Source of the DNA: Magnetovibrio sp.
GTDB lineage: Bacteria > Pseudomonadota > Alphaproteobacteria > Rhodospirillales > Magnetovibrionaceae
Assembly: GCA_026196495.1 (NCBI GenBank)
Contig: JAPHSY010000029.1
Coordinates: 35,312-99,311, forward strand
DNA length: 64,000 nucleotides
Reading direction: 5' to 3'
This document shows positions 36,360-47,712 of this stretch, one piece after another. Under the pieces are notes generated by a model. It did no database searches and had not been told where the DNA came from. It saw nothing but the letters and a program-made list of their open reading frames with translations. Positions within the stretch are counted from its first letter, which is position 1; each line of letters opens with the position of its first letter. The translations under genes were made by a program, and so were the position numbers.

Positions 36360-37481
36360 TTATTCTGGAATAGGCTTTTGGCCAGCCACGGTCAAACCGT
36401 AACCTTCCAAACCAATAATGGTGTGTTGGGTGTTGGACAGCAAGGTCATTTCCTTGATACCCAAATCCAGCAAGATTTGTGCACCAACACCGTAGTTACG
36501 CAATTCAGCACTGACACCACCTGCATCACCCTCTTCAACCTCAACCGCTTGATGCTTAGGCGAAGACAGTGCATTGAGGCGCGGATTACGGATCACCACA
36601 ACAGCGCCGCGGCCTTCTTCGGCAATGGCTTTCAACGAGTTTTGCAACTGACCAGCTTTGCCTTTTGCGTTATCACCCAAGGCATCGGTCAAAACGTCCA
36701 TAGCATGCATGCGTACTAAGGCCGGACCGCCTGTTGAAACGTCACCACAGGTCAGCGCAACGTGCTCTGTGCCATCCAACTCACTGCGATAAATGGTCAT
36801 GGTAAAATCACCACCGTGGATGGAGTTGAACGGTTGGCTCATCACCTTTTCGACCACGTGGTCGTTTTTCAAACGATAAGCAATCAAATCGGCAATGGTC
36901 GCGATTTTCAGGCCATGTTTCTCTGCGTAAGGGATGAGATCATCCATACGGGCCATGGAGCCGTCTTCGTTCATGATTTCACAGATCACACCCGACGGGT
37001 TCAAGCCAGCCAAACGTGAGATATCAACAGCGGCTTCGGTATGACCTGCACGCACCAACACACCGCCGTCGCGTGCTTCCAACGGGAACACATGACCCGG
37101 GGTTGTGATGTCTTCCTTACCGCGATTGCCGCCGATTGCAACGGCAATGGTGGTGGCACGATCAGAGGCCGAAATGCCCGTGGTAACGCCTTCGCGTGCT
37201 TCGATTGACACCGTAAACGCTGTGGAGTGGCGCGACACATTCGATTGCGTCATATGTGGAATTTCAAGATGCTCAACGCGTTCACGCGTAAGCGTCAAAC
37301 AAATCAGCCCTCGGCCATAGGTCGCCATAAAGTTAACCGCTTCCGGAGTCGCCATTTGTGCCGGGATGACCAAATCGCCTTCATTTTCGCGATCTTCATC
37401 ATCGACCAAAACAAACATGCGGCCGTTGCGCGCATCTTCAATGATGTCTTCGATGGGTGATAATTTATCTTTGTACGACAC
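36360..37481 (-). CDS. ribBX: DHBP synthase fused to an inactive GTP-cyclohydrolase-II-like domain (RibBX type)
   Basis: Residues 1-200 form a complete 3,4-dihydroxy-2-butanone-4-phosphate synthase with DDEDRENEGDL and GHTEAAVDISRLAG. Residues ~210-373 align in outline with GTP cyclohydrolase II, but at 257-277 the zinc-binding segment that should read like SEC-x10-C-D-C-G has no cysteine (RMHAMDVLTDALGDNAKGKAG region). The C-terminal half should therefore not open GTP. This matches RibBX proteins reported in Brucella and Sinorhizobium. A true RibA must lie elsewhere. Confidence 0.9.
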   Translation of the reverse strand: MSYKDKLSPIEDIIEDARNGRMFVLVDDEDRENEGDLVIPAQMATPEAVNFMATYGRGLICLTLTRERVEHLEIPHMTQSNVSRHSTAFTVSIEAREGVTTGISASDRATTIAVAIGGNRGKEDITTPGHVFPLEARDGGVLVRAGHTEAAVDISRLAGLNPSGVICEIMNEDGSMARMDDLIPYAEKHGLKIATIADLIAYRLKNDHVVEKVMSQPFNSIHGGDFTMTIYRSELDGTEHVALTCGDVSTGGPALVRMHAMDVLTDALGDNAKGKAGQLQNSLKAIAEEGRGAVVVIRNPRLNALSSPKHQAVEVEEGDAGGVSAELRNYGVGAQILLDLGIKEMTLLSNTQHTIIGLEGYGLTVAGQKPIPE

Positions 37482-37516
37482 GTCTTTAAGTCCTACCCAC
37501 TTATCTTTTTGATTAT

Positions 37517-38119
37517 TTATTCTTTACCCAAGAGCCGCGCAACATACCGCGCCATCATATCAATTTCCAGGTTCACCTTGTCCCCGACTTTCAGGGAACC
37601 GATGGTGGTGACCTCTTGGGTGTGCGGAATCACATTGATCCCAAATTCAGAGCCTTCAACTTCGTTGACCGTCAGTGACACACCATCAATGGTGATCGAG
37701 CCCTTGGGCGCCAAGTACTTCGCCAAGCTATCGGGACTACGAAACTTAAAGCGCACACTGTCGCCATCGTTCTCACGGCCTGTCACTTCACCAACACCGT
37801 CCACATGACCGCCAACCATATGCCCGCCCAATTCATCGCCTAAGCGCATGGCACGTTCCAAGTTAATGCGATCACCTTCAACCCAGCTACCCAACGTGGT
37901 TTTGGATAGGCTTTCAGCGGACACTTCAATGGCGTACCAATCAGCCCCCATATCCACCACTGTCATGCAGGCTCCTGCATGGGCAATGGAGGCCCCCATC
38001 TCTAGATCGGAAATATCCAAGCTGGTTTCAATTTCAAAACGACGGCCTTCGCCCTCGCCCTCACCCGTGGTGGTAACAGAGCGCACACGCCCCATATCGG
38101 TGACAATGCCTGTAAACAC
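37517..38119 (-). CDS. ribE: Riboflavin synthase alpha subunit
   Basis: Two tandem lumazine-binding repeats of about 95 residues each: MFTGIVTDMGRV...GASIAHAGACMTV and GGHMVGGHVDGVGEV...SITIDGVSLTVNEV. It dismutates two lumazines into riboflavin plus the pyrimidine. The start is GTG 38119; no ATG fits the conserved MFTGIV start. It lies 5 bases beyond the ribD stop, so it is tightly co-transcribed. Confidence 0.95.
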   Translation of the reverse strand: MFTGIVTDMGRVRSVTTTGEGEGEGRRFEIETSLDISDLEMGASIAHAGACMTVVDMGADWYAIEVSAESLSKTTLGSWVEGDRINLERAMRLGDELGGHMVGGHVDGVGEVTGRENDGDSVRFKFRSPDSLAKYLAPKGSITIDGVSLTVNEVEGSEFGINVIPHTQEVTTIGSLKVGDKVNLEIDMMARYVARLLGKE

Positions 38120-38124
38120 GTATC

Positions 38125-39243
38125 TCAGGCCCCCAAATGATAGATGTATAAAAGGTCAGGCCCTGCGTTTAGCACGGCTTGAGGGTCCGAGACCAGTTTT
38201 TCCACATCTAAATCGTGAAATAACGTATCTCCAGCATCCCCCAACACTTTTTCAGCCTTAAACCACTGAATTTCATCCACCAAATTGGCGTTTAAGAAGG
38301 CATTCACCAAGGTTGGTCCAGCCTCCACCAAAACCCGGTTGAGGCCCTGTTCAGCCAGCTGGCCTGCAACCCAACCCAATTCAGGTCGCTTTGTATCACT
38401 TTGTAAAATTTTAACACCTAAGCGTTCTAATTGATGTTGGCGGTCCTTGTCGGCGCTTTTGCCGCAAATGATCCAAAGTGGGGCCGCATCCAAGCTAGAC
38501 AGCAAGCTATTGCCGTCTGGTATGGAAAGCTTGCTGTCCAACAACACCCGCACCGGACTTTGATCTTCCATCCCCGCCAGCCGACAGGTATAGGCCGGAT
38601 CATCATCCAACACCGTTCCGATACCAAACAACACCGCATCATGATTGGCGCGCAGTAAATGGCCACGATCACGCGCAGGTGGTGACGTAATCCACTTGTC
38701 TTCCCCCCCCGCACCCTTGGGTGGGATGCGATTGTCCGCACTGGTGGCGAGCTTAAGGGTAAAACTGGGGCGATTTTCGGTGATCCGCTTGAAAAAACCG
38801 AGATTGCCCAACCACCCTTCGGCTTTGAGGACATCTTGCGTCACTTCAATACCGGCATCTTTGAGAATTTGCAGCCCTCGCCCCGCAACACGTTCATCAG
38901 GGTCCGTTACGGACACGACCACACGGCTCACACCAGCCTTAACCAGGGCCTCGGCACACGGGGGGGTTTGTCCATGATGGGCGCAAGGTTCTAGCGTCAC
39001 ATAGGCTGTAGCCCCTTGAGCATTCTCCCCCGCTTGTGCTAACGCCACGGCTTCAGCATGGGGACGCCCGCCGGGCTGGGTCCAGCCACGGCCAACAACA
39101 AGGCCATCACGCACCAAAACACAGCCAACGGCTGGGTTGGGTGCGGTATTGCCCAAGCCCCTGCGCGCAAGGCCGAGGGCCACGCGCATATAGTCTTCAT
39201 CGCGATCTAAAACAGGGTCAGAGGTGGCGTTATTCGCGCTCAC
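38125..39243 (-). CDS. ribD: Riboflavin biosynthesis deaminase/reductase RibD
   Basis: The N-terminal deaminase domain has the zinc motifs HAEAVAL and [11 protein letters not shown]; the C-terminal reductase domain has [15 protein letters not shown] and [16 protein letters not shown]. It catalyses two successive steps after GTP ring opening. The start is GTG 39243, with GGGG 7 bases upstream; it overlaps the nrdR end by 14 bases. Confidence 0.95.
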   Translation of the reverse strand: MSANNATSDPVLDRDEDYMRVALGLARRGLGNTAPNPAVGCVLVRDGLVVGRGWTQPGGRPHAEAVALAQAGENAQGATAYVTLEPCAHHGQTPPCAEALVKAGVSRVVVSVTDPDERVAGRGLQILKDAGIEVTQDVLKAEGWLGNLGFFKRITENRPSFTLKLATSADNRIPPKGAGGEDKWITSPPARDRGHLLRANHDAVLFGIGTVLDDDPAYTCRLAGMEDQSPVRVLLDSKLSIPDGNSLLSSLDAAPLWIICGKSADKDRQHQLERLGVKILQSDTKRPELGWVAGQLAEQGLNRVLVEAGPTLVNAFLNANLVDEIQWFKAEKVLGDAGDTLFHDLDVEKLVSDPQAVLNAGPDLLYIYHLGA

Positions 39244-39685
39244 CTAAATCCCCAATAAACTCGTTGAAGTCTTTGATTTCATGAAAATCTTTGTAGACGG
39301 AGGCAAAGCGAACATAGGCCACTTTGTCCACTTCCATCAAACGTTCCATGATCAACTCACCGATCGCTTTGGACGGAATTTCGCTGTCGCCAGAGGTTTC
39401 CAAACGACGTTGAATACCGTTTACAAAGCGATCAATTTGATCATCTGTCGCCGGGCGTTTGCGCAATGCAATTTCCATGGAACGCTTGACCTTTTCACGG
39501 TCGAACGGAACCTTTTGACCATCCGATTTGATCACCGTGAGTTCACGCAGGTGAACCCGTTCAAAAGTGGTGAAGCGCGATCCGCACGACGGGCAATAGC
39601 GCCGACGGCGGATCGTGGCGTTGTCTTCACTGGGTCGAGAGTCTTTGACCTGAGTATCGTTATTTCCACAAAACGGACAGCGCAT
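39230..39685 (-). CDS. nrdR: Transcriptional repressor NrdR
   Basis: A 151-residue protein with an N-terminal zinc ribbon ([13 protein letters not shown] ... [16 protein letters not shown]) and an ATP-cone ([20 protein letters not shown]). It senses ATP/dATP and represses ribonucleotide reductase genes. The glyA-nrdR-ribD order is common in alphaproteobacteria. It begins 21 bases after the glyA stop. Confidence 0.97.
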   Translation of the reverse strand: MRCPFCGNNDTQVKDSRPSEDNATIRRRRYCPSCGSRFTTFERVHLRELTVIKSDGQKVPFDREKVKRSMEIALRKRPATDDQIDRFVNGIQRRLETSGDSEIPSKAIGELIMERLMEVDKVAYVRFASVYKDFHEIKDFNEFIGDLGERE

Positions 39686-39706
39686 CGGCTCTCTCCCCCT
39701 CTTCGA

Positions 39707-41002
39707 TTAAGCGTAGATCGGGAAGCGCGCACACAGCGCTTCGACGCGTTTACGGACATCGGCTTCGACGGCAGCATTGCCTTCTTCACCGTTGGCAGCC
39801 AGACCGTCCAATACTTCGCAGCACAGTTGACCAACCAGTTTGAATTCATCGGTACCAAAACCGCGGGTGGTACCTGCAGGCGTACCCAAACGAATACCGG
39901 ACGTAATCATCGGCTTTTCAGTATCGAACGGAATGCCGTTTTTGTTACACGTGATACCGGCACGATCCAAAGCCTTCTCAGCAGCATTGCCTTTTACGCC
40001 TTTGGGCCGCAAATCAACCAGCATTAAGTGGGTGTCTGTACCGCCGGTGGAGATGGCATAGCCACCTTCAACCATGGTTGCCGCCAGTGCCTGGGCGTTA
40101 TCCACGACGCGTTGACCGTATGCTTTAAAGCTTGGTTGAAGGACTTCACCGAAAGCAACAGCTTTGGCGGCGATGACATGCATCAGCGGACCGCCTTGCA
40201 GGCCTGGGAAGATCGCCGAGTTGACCTTTTTGGAGATTGCCTCGTCATTGGTCAGGATCATGCCACCACGCGGACCACGCAACGTTTTGTGCGTCGTGGT
40301 GGTGGTCACATCAGCGATGCCAACGGGGCTTGGGTGTACACCTGCGGCCACAAGACCAGCAAAGTGGGCCATATCCACCATCATGTAGGCGCCAACGCTG
40401 TCGCAAATGGTACGGAAACGGGCAAAATCGATGTGACGCGGGTAAGCAGAACCACCCGCAATGATCAATTTCGGCTGATGTTCTTTAGCCAATGCCTCAA
40501 CTTGATCGTAATCGATGGTCAGCGTGTCTTCCTTAACGCCGTACTGAATGGCGTTGAACCATTTACCAGACTGAGCTGGTGGTGCACCGTGGGTCAAGTG
40601 ACCACCCGCATCAAGGCTCATGCCCAAAATGGTGTCGCCGGGTTTCAACAGCGCCATAAACACACCACCGTTCGCTTGCGCGCCAGAGTGTGGTTGAACA
40701 TTGGCGAATGCCGCACCGAAGATTTCCTTAGCGCGGTCTTGCGCCAGTTTTTCGGAAACGTCTACATACTCGCAACCACCATAATAACGACGACCAGGGT
40801 AACCCTCGGCATATTTGTTCGTCAGAACACTACCTTGGGCTTCCAAAACGGCTTTAGAAACGATGTTTTCCGAAGCAATCAGCTCAACTTGGTTTTGTTG
40901 ACGACCCATTTCGTCATCAATGGACGCTTTCAGGTCGGCATCAACATCCGCCAAAGATTTGGAAAAAAACTGAGCAAGTTCGTCGTTGGGATAGCTGGTC
41001 AT
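39707..41002 (-). CDS. glyA: Serine hydroxymethyltransferase
   Basis: The 431-residue fold-type I PLP enzyme has the catalytic lysine in [17 protein letters not shown], plus [27 protein letters not shown] and [19 protein letters not shown]. It interconverts serine and glycine and supplies methylene-THF for thymidylate and other one-carbon needs. It lies 45 bases beyond the rpiB stop. I see no glycine riboswitch in this short gap. Confidence 0.97.
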   Translation of the reverse strand: MTSYPNDELAQFFSKSLADVDADLKASIDDEMGRQQNQVELIASENIVSKAVLEAQGSVLTNKYAEGYPGRRYYGGCEYVDVSEKLAQDRAKEIFGAAFANVQPHSGAQANGGVFMALLKPGDTILGMSLDAGGHLTHGAPPAQSGKWFNAIQYGVKEDTLTIDYDQVEALAKEHQPKLIIAGGSAYPRHIDFARFRTICDSVGAYMMVDMAHFAGLVAAGVHPSPVGIADVTTTTTHKTLRGPRGGMILTNDEAISKKVNSAIFPGLQGGPLMHVIAAKAVAFGEVLQPSFKAYGQRVVDNAQALAATMVEGGYAISTGGTDTHLMLVDLRPKGVKGNAAEKALDRAGITCNKNGIPFDTEKPMITSGIRLGTPAGTTRGFGTDEFKLVGQLCCEVLDGLAANGEEGNAAVEADVRKRVEALCARFPIYA

Positions 41003-41047
41003 GGATTCAGCACTTCATCCTAGGGGTCAAAAATCTGTAGTCGTCAC

Positions 41048-41491
41048 TTAAGTCGGGTTGGACAGCTTGTCCACACGGCGTTGGTGACGACCACCTTCAA
41101 AGTCGGTGGTCAAAAAGGTATCGACGCATTCTTCGGCCAAATCAGGGCCGATCATACGTCCACCAAAAACAAGTACATTTGCGTCGTTATGTTCACGCGA
41201 CAGGCGTGCACACGTCACATCATGAACCAAGGCCGCGCGCACATGGGCATGGCGGTTAGCAGCAATGGAAATGCCGATGCCGCTGCCGCACAGCAAAATA
41301 CCACGGCTGGCTTTGCCGTCTTTTAGGGCCGCAGCCATGGCGTAGCCGAAATCCGGGTAATCCACGGAATCCGTGCTGTTCACGCCCAGGTCCAAGACCG
41401 TCAGGCCTTTGCCTTCCACGAATGCTTTGAGGTGTTCTTTCAGCGCAAAAGCGCCGTGATCACATGCGATGGCGATGGTATCGTTCGACAT
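41048..41491 (-). CDS. rpiB: Ribose-5-phosphate isomerase B
   Basis: RpiB/LacAB motifs: IAIACDHGAFALKEHLKAF, GVNSTDSVDYPDFGYAMA, the catalytic GILLCGSGIGISIAANR and ARLSREHNDANVLVFGGR. It interconverts ribose-5-phosphate and ribulose-5-phosphate, the latter feeding RibB downstream in the same direction. ATG 41491 is preferred to an in-frame start at 41524. Confidence 0.95.
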   Translation of the reverse strand: MSNDTIAIACDHGAFALKEHLKAFVEGKGLTVLDLGVNSTDSVDYPDFGYAMAAALKDGKASRGILLCGSGIGISIAANRHAHVRAALVHDVTCARLSREHNDANVLVFGGRMIGPDLAEECVDTFLTTDFEGGRHQRRVDKLSNPT

Positions 41492-41647
41492 AAGGTGTCT
41501 CGTCCAAATCCAGTTTTTCAGCAATACCCTGGGGAAGGTCCAAGCGAGCGCTTAGTTACCATATATCGTCCCACATTGCCAAGCGAGATACTACCTCTCG
41601 AGGTCATCTCGGAAGCATATTTCTGTGGATTTTTAGAATTTAAGCGA

Positions 41648-42103
41648 TCAGCTGGCGGGCTTTTTGGCCGAATCGCGAAAATCGATAACGTTTTCACCAT
41701 GCATAATACGGAAGTTATGATCTTCTTCCGGGGTAGAATAAACGTCGTAGTAAAGCTCTTGATCGATTTCATTGCCGTCTTTGAAGGTCAGAACCTTAGG
41801 CTTGATATCAAAGATTTCATCGCGTTGGATAAATTCGCGTGCCGCAATGATGATTTCATCACCCGGCTGACAGGTGCGCGCAGCCGAGCCGTTCAACACA
41901 CAGCACTTGGAGCCCGCTTCACCCAGAATCACATATGTTTGGATGCGTGCACCGGAGTTTTTGTTCCAGATATCGACAAATTCCATCGGCAAAATACCGA
42001 CGGCTTTGCAATGTTCCGGGTCCAATGTGACGGATCCTTGGTAGTTCAAGTTTGCATCGGTAACGCGAATACCGTGCAGCTTAGCGCGAACGATCTCAAT
42101 CAT
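41648..42103 (-). CDS. panD: Aspartate 1-decarboxylase PanD
   Basis: Matches Pan[23 protein letters not shown] contains the Gly-Ser self-cleavage site (Y-Q-G-S) that makes the pyruvoyl cofactor, followed by [26 protein letters not shown] and [11 protein letters not shown]. It makes beta-alanine for pantothenate/CoA. At 151 residues it is about 25 longer than E. coli PanD (126); the extra lies in the acidic C-terminal tail. It probably has its own promoter. Confidence 0.9.
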   Translation of the reverse strand: MIEIVRAKLHGIRVTDANLNYQGSVTLDPEHCKAVGILPMEFVDIWNKNSGARIQTYVILGEAGSKCCVLNGSAARTCQPGDEIIIAAREFIQRDEIFDIKPKVLTFKDGNEIDQELYYDVYSTPEEDHNFRIMHGENVIDFRDSAKKPAS

Positions 42104-42245
42104 ATGTGTGTAGCCTTAACCCTAGCACTTCAGTGCATTTTTCCTGATTCTTGATTAATTCAAGGTTACGCGGGTCCACGAACATACATAAAAATGACCC
42201 AAATTGCAAAACCATTGTGCAGCGCAGCAATTTAATTGAATCAAA

Positions 42246-43211
42246 CTATGATTTAATATCGGCTGCAACCACTTGATTTCGCCCACATTCCTTCGCGGCA
42301 TAAAGTGCTTCATCGGCCGCCTCAATCAAATCTGCTTCTGTAAGGTTTTCATCTGGGTAAAGACAGACAGCACCTATACTCAATGTAACACGCTTTTCTT
42401 TTTTATTGCCCTTATGGCGTTCGTTGAGGTCGAAAACAGATTGTCGGATACGTTCCGCCACACGCATCACCCCATCTTGGTCAATGCTGGGCAAGATCAC
42501 GACGAATTCTTCACCGCCATAACGTGCGACCAAATCTGTGGGGCGCTTGACTTGGTCCGCAATGGCTTTGGCCACAGTCTTGAGACACGCATCACCGCGT
42601 TGATGGCCGTAAATATCATTATAGGGCTTAAAGTGGTCAATATCGCACAGAAGCAACGCAATGGAGGCCCCTTCGCGTTTGGCATGCAATAAATCAGCCT
42701 CCAAGGTCATGTCAAAGGTTCGCCGGTTTGCCAGCCCTGTCAGGCCATCCTTATGCGCCAAGCTTTTCAGTGCATTTTCCGCCTGCTTTTGTTCGGTCAT
42801 ATCGCGAAGCGTCTCAACCACAGCAATCAAATTGCCATCGTCGTCGTAAATGGGACCCGAATTAATGGCTAAATACAGCCGTTTGGCCGCCTTCGGCATG
42901 ACACACCAGTTTTCAGCGCGCAAACCTTGATGCTTTTCGCCGGGTTCTGAATATGCCTCATATAGACCACCCAGTTCAGCATCTCTGCCTTCAACCAAAA
43001 CATCAGCCAAACAAGCCCGGGGCTCCTCATAAAAGGCCCGCCAGTGTTCTTTGGTGCCGACAACTTCTTCAGCACGAATGCCCGTTAAGGTTTCACAGGC
43101 CTTGTTCCAGATAATGACTTCGCCCTTCGAATTCAGAACAAACGTCGGCACCACCAAGTGCTGCATCAAGCGCACGGCAAATTGGCGGTCATTGCTGATG
43201 GTGTTAGACAT
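42246..43211 (-). CDS. PAS-GGDEF diguanylate cyclase
   Basis: Residues ~15-140 form a PAS domain with a PAC end (VPTFVLNSKGEVIIWNKACE, VVETLRDMTEQKQAE). The C-terminal GGDEF domain has the active-site GGEEF in ARYGGEEFVVI and the product-inhibition I-site RxxD (R-P-T-D) five residues before it. It should make cyclic di-GMP under feedback control. No membrane helix, so the signal is cytosolic. The start is ATG 43211; the TTG at 43220 is less likely. Confidence 0.93.
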   Translation of the reverse strand: MSNTISNDRQFAVRLMQHLVVPTFVLNSKGEVIIWNKACETLTGIRAEEVVGTKEHWRAFYEEPRACLADVLVEGRDAELGGLYEAYSEPGEKHQGLRAENWCVMPKAAKRLYLAINSGPIYDDDGNLIAVVETLRDMTEQKQAENALKSLAHKDGLTGLANRRTFDMTLEADLLHAKREGASIALLLCDIDHFKPYNDIYGHQRGDACLKTVAKAIADQVKRPTDLVARYGGEEFVVILPSIDQDGVMRVAERIRQSVFDLNERHKGNKKEKRVTLSIGAVCLYPDENLTEADLIEAADEALYAAKECGRNQVVAADIKS

Positions 43212-43378
43212 ATCGACCAAGTCCTACCCCTCCCACATGACTGCCCGGCGCCCAAGCCTTAGGGCAATCATCAACCCCGTTAGTTACATATTGGTTAACC
43301 TAGATTCCGTTCCAAAACAAATACCTTTGCCCAAATGTCACATTAAAGGCTGTCAATTGGCCTAGTTTCACATAACAA

Positions 43379-43407
43379 AGCGCCCCAACAAATATAATTG
43401 GGACGCT
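43379..43407 (-). terminator. Probable terminator after the ABC transporter genes
   Basis: Two arms of 10 (AGCGCCCCAA / TTGGGACGCT) pair with one mismatch around a 9-base AT loop; on the minus strand TTTGTT follows. It lies 28 bases past the ATPase gene stop. The T-run is short, so efficiency may be modest. Confidence 0.6.
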
Positions 43408-43434
43408 GTATTGCGTAAAAATGTGAACGAAGGA

Positions 43435-44229
43435 TCAGCTTAACAACAAAGCATCATCATCAATTTCCGTGCCCCGGACCTTTTCAAACATGTGCAGTAA
43501 GTCTTCGACTTCAAGCCCTTTGCGTTCATCACCTTTGACATCCAAGACCACTCGGCCTTCGTGCAACATGACTGTGCGATTGCCGATGTCCAAGGCTTGA
43601 CGCATGGAGTGCGTGACCATCAATGTCGTTAGCCCCCGCTCCTCAACAATTTCACGGGTTAGTTCCAACACAAATGCAGCCGTTTTGGGATCTAATGCAG
43701 CGGTGTGTTCATCCAACAACAAAATCTTCATGGGCTGCAATGCAGCCATCAGTAAGCTCACGGCTTGGCGTTGTCCACCAGACAGCAAGTCCATGCGATC
43801 GCCTAAGCGATTTTCCAGGCCGAGGTTTAGGCGGGAAACATGTTCACGGAACGTAGAACGGATATCTCCATCAACAGCGGCACCCAGGCCCCGGCGTTTA
43901 CCGCGCACATTGGCCAACGCCAAATTTTCTTCAATGGACAGACTTGCACAGCTGCCCCCAAGCGGGTCTTGAAACACCCGCGCAACCAAACCGGCACGTT
44001 TGGCCGTGGGCCACGCAGTTACGTCCGTATCTTCAATGATGATATGTCCACTATCGGGTCTCAGTTCACCCGCCAGGGCATTCAAAAAAGTGCTCTTCCC
44101 CGCCCCATTAGAACCAATTACGGTTACAAAATCCCCTTCGGGAATGGCGAGGTCGATACCGCGCATTGCACGCGTTTCCATAGGTGTTCCGGCATTAAAG
44201 GTAACGGCAATATCTTTCACTTCAATCAT
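43435..44229 (-). CDS. ABC transporter ATP-binding protein
   Basis: Walker A GSNGAGKST, signature LSGGQRQ, Walker B KILLLDEHTAALD and the switch His in VTHSM are intact, so it is an active ATPase. The D-E-H-T-A-A-L-D form (His where Pro is common) is, from memory, frequent in the ATPases paired with ABC_sub_bind binding proteins. Its ATG overlaps the permease stop by 4 bases. It belongs to a three-gene importer with the next two genes. Confidence 0.92.
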   Translation of the reverse strand: MIEVKDIAVTFNAGTPMETRAMRGIDLAIPEGDFVTVIGSNGAGKSTFLNALAGELRPDSGHIIIEDTDVTAWPTAKRAGLVARVFQDPLGGSCASLSIEENLALANVRGKRRGLGAAVDGDIRSTFREHVSRLNLGLENRLGDRMDLLSGGQRQAVSLLMAALQPMKILLLDEHTAALDPKTAAFVLELTREIVEERGLTTLMVTHSMRQALDIGNRTVMLHEGRVVLDVKGDERKGLEVEDLLHMFEKVRGTEIDDDALLLS

Positions 44230-45131
44230 GTTGCACGCCCCTTTTTACGAAATGGATTACGCACACCGGGCAAAACCATAGCCAACGTTACAAGCACAGC
44301 TGTAATCAAGTTCAAGTCCTGAGCCTTCAAACCAATGGCATCGCTGTTGAGCGCACCCGCCACTGCCAAGCGATAGATGATGGAGCCCACAATACAGGCC
44401 AATGTTGCGCGAAATACGGTCCGGGTATTCATCACCGCTTCGCCACCGATCACAGCCGCCAAGCCCACAACAATCACACCGACCCCCAGGGTCACATCTG
44501 CGGCCCCTTGGCTTTGGGCAAACAGTGCGCCAGCAACGGCCACCAAAGCATTGCTCAGCGCCATACCACCAAGGATATAGCGATCTGTGTGGATGCCCTG
44601 TGCACGCGCCATTCGTGGGTTTTCACCCGTGGCCCGCATAGCCAGCCCAATTTCAGAGTTCAAAAACCAATCCAGCGCCAATTTGATGATGATAACCAAT
44701 ACCATCAATGCAATAGGCAATGCCCAAAACATTGGAATACCATAGGTTTCATCCAAGGCTTCCAACGGCGAAAACACTGTTTCTTCACCCAAAAGCGCCA
44801 CGTTGGGGCGGCCCATGATGCGTAAATTTACGGAATAAAGGGCAATCATGGTCAGGATTGAGGCCAGCAAGTGCAAGATCTTCAACCGCACGTTCAACCA
44901 CGCGGTCACAATCCCAGCCATCGCACCTGCAAATGCAGCACAGATGGTTGCCAGATATGCATCGTAGCCCACCACAATCATGCTGGCGCAAACGGCAGCG
45001 CCCAGCGGGAAGCTGCCATCCACCGTCAGATCAGGGAACTGAAGGATGCGAAACGATAAATAAACGCCGAGTGCGACCAAAGCGAACAGCAGTCCGACCT
45101 CGATCGCACCCAGAAGAGCAATTTGGCTCAT
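44226..45131 (-). CDS. ABC transporter permease (LivH/BPD_transp_2 type)
   Basis: About eight to nine hydrophobic helices in 301 residues, with LSFRILQFPDLTVDGSFPLGAAVCA at the start and GENPRMARAQGIHTDRYILGGMALSNALVAVAG containing the EAA-like coupling loop of the branched-chain-amino-acid permease class. It starts 41 bases after the binding-protein gene and overlaps the ATPase gene. It is the only permease gene, so it would homodimerise. Confidence 0.92.
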   Translation of the reverse strand: MSQIALLGAIEVGLLFALVALGVYLSFRILQFPDLTVDGSFPLGAAVCASMIVVGYDAYLATICAAFAGAMAGIVTAWLNVRLKILHLLASILTMIALYSVNLRIMGRPNVALLGEETVFSPLEALDETYGIPMFWALPIALMVLVIIIKLALDWFLNSEIGLAMRATGENPRMARAQGIHTDRYILGGMALSNALVAVAGALFAQSQGAADVTLGVGVIVVGLAAVIGGEAVMNTRTVFRATLACIVGSIIYRLAVAGALNSDAIGLKAQDLNLITAVLVTLAMVLPGVRNPFRKKGRAT

Positions 45132-45172
45132 ATGAGTTTAGCCTTTTGCCAAGATCACTTTATGTGCCGAGC

Positions 45173-46159
45173 TTATTCGACGATTTCTTTGGCTTCTTTA
45201 ACCAAATCAGCCGGAAGAGTCACACCTTGTTTTTTGGCTGACTTTTTATTGAGGTACAGTTCAGTTTTCGCCACACCTTCGACAGCCATGTCACCAGCTT
45301 TGCTGCCTTTGAGGATTTTCACAACCATATGGCCTGTTTGGCGACCGACGTCATAGTAGTTAAAACCGGCAGCCGCAACGGCACCACGTGCAACAGAACC
45401 CGTGTCACCTGCCAAAACCGGGATATCGGCTTCATTGCCGACCTTAACCACAGCTTCAAATGCAGTAACCACGGTATTATCAGTAGGGACATAGATCGCA
45501 TCAACTTTGCCGACCAATGATCGTGCTGCCGCCTGCACATCACCGGACTTCGTTGCAGCAGCGTTTACCACTTTCATTCCAGCTTTTGGGCCTTCTTGTT
45601 CAATCAACTTCACCAAGGAAACGGAGTTGGCTTCACCCGGGTTGGAAATCACGCCTAAGCTTTTCGCGCCCGGCACCACACGTTTCACCAGTTTCATGTG
45701 TGCTGCAATCGGGGTCATATCGGTAACACCCGTAACGTTTTTGCCGGGTTTGTTCATATTCGACACCAATTTAGCACCAACCGGGTCTGTCACAGCGCTA
45801 AAGACGATGGGAATAGATTTGGAGCTCGCCACCATGGTTTGCGCCGATGGTGTTGCAATGGCAACAACGACATCAGGACCTGCACCGGCAAATTTTTTAG
45901 CGATTTGCGCAGCGGTGGCTTGATTGCCTTGGGCACTTTCATAGGACCACTTCAGGCCTTTGCCTTCGATGTAGCCAGCTTCGGCCAACACGTCTTTAAC
46001 CCCTTTACGTACATCATCCAGTGCAGGATGTTCAACGAATTGCGAAATCGCAACGTACGCATCACCCGCAAAAGCTTGATTTTGTGTGATGGAATTAAAA
46101 ATACCGAAAGTAATGACAGAGGCCAGCGCGGCCATCCCCAAACGTTTTGCAATCATCAT
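45173..46159 (-). CDS. ABC transporter substrate-binding protein (ABC_sub_bind family)
   Basis: A Sec signal peptide (MIAKRLGMAALASVITFGIF ... AFAG) precedes a two-lobe periplasmic binding fold: YVAISQFVEHPALDDVRKGVKDVLAE, IVFSAVTDPVGAKLV, PIAAHMKLVKRVVPGAKSLGVISN and YVPTDNTVVTAFEAVV. This family includes TrpX-like aromatic amino acid binders; the ligand here is not determinable. AAGGG lies before tandem ATGs at 46159 and 46156. It is the first gene of the importer. Confidence 0.92.
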   Translation of the reverse strand: MMIAKRLGMAALASVITFGIFNSITQNQAFAGDAYVAISQFVEHPALDDVRKGVKDVLAEAGYIEGKGLKWSYESAQGNQATAAQIAKKFAGAGPDVVVAIATPSAQTMVASSKSIPIVFSAVTDPVGAKLVSNMNKPGKNVTGVTDMTPIAAHMKLVKRVVPGAKSLGVISNPGEANSVSLVKLIEQEGPKAGMKVVNAAATKSGDVQAAARSLVGKVDAIYVPTDNTVVTAFEAVVKVGNEADIPVLAGDTGSVARGAVAAAGFNYYDVGRQTGHMVVKILKGSKAGDMAVEGVAKTELYLNKKSAKKQGVTLPADLVKEAKEIVE

Positions 46160-46272
46160 TATTTCCCTTTTGATTGTATCCGCTTGCCCCCGCAACCAAG
46201 CACGCCACATCGTAGACAAATCACAACATCAGATAAACCGTTTTGAATCGGGTTTTGGTGCATATCAGCGGT

Positions 46273-47639
<1,367 letters not shown>

Positions 47640-47660
47640 TTCAAATTTTAGACAAAACAA

Positions 47661-47688
47661 AAGCGGCGCTCACATCAGGGCGCCGCTT
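47661..47688. terminator. Bidirectional rho-independent terminator between hemB and cheW
   Basis: A 9-bp perfect stem (AAGCGGCGC/GCGCCGCTT) with a 10-base loop, flanked by AAAACAA on the left and TTTTTTGTT on the right, lies between two converging genes. Confidence 0.93.
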
Positions 47689-47712
47689 TTTTGTTCTTGG
47701 CTTAAAAAGAAA

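Noticed and set aside
39230..39300. FMN riboswitch controlling ribD/ribE
   Set aside because: ribD overlaps nrdR and ribE follows ribD by 5 bases; there is no leader space and no RFN-element motif anywhere in the cluster.
40028..41023. A 331-codon open frame on the plus strand across almost all of glyA
   Set aside because: It is exactly antisense to an unmistakable glyA, has no ribosome-binding site, and its His/Val/Thr/Arg-rich composition is typical of antisense shadow frames.
41003..41047. Glycine riboswitch ahead of glyA
   Set aside because: The gap to rpiB is only about 45 bases, too short for the aptamer, and none of its conserved motifs is present.
43640..43740. Abnormal Walker B (D-E-H-T) meaning a dead ABC ATPase
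   Set aside because: The catalytic Asp-Glu pair, Walker A, signature and switch His are all intact; the His variant is common in this transporter family.
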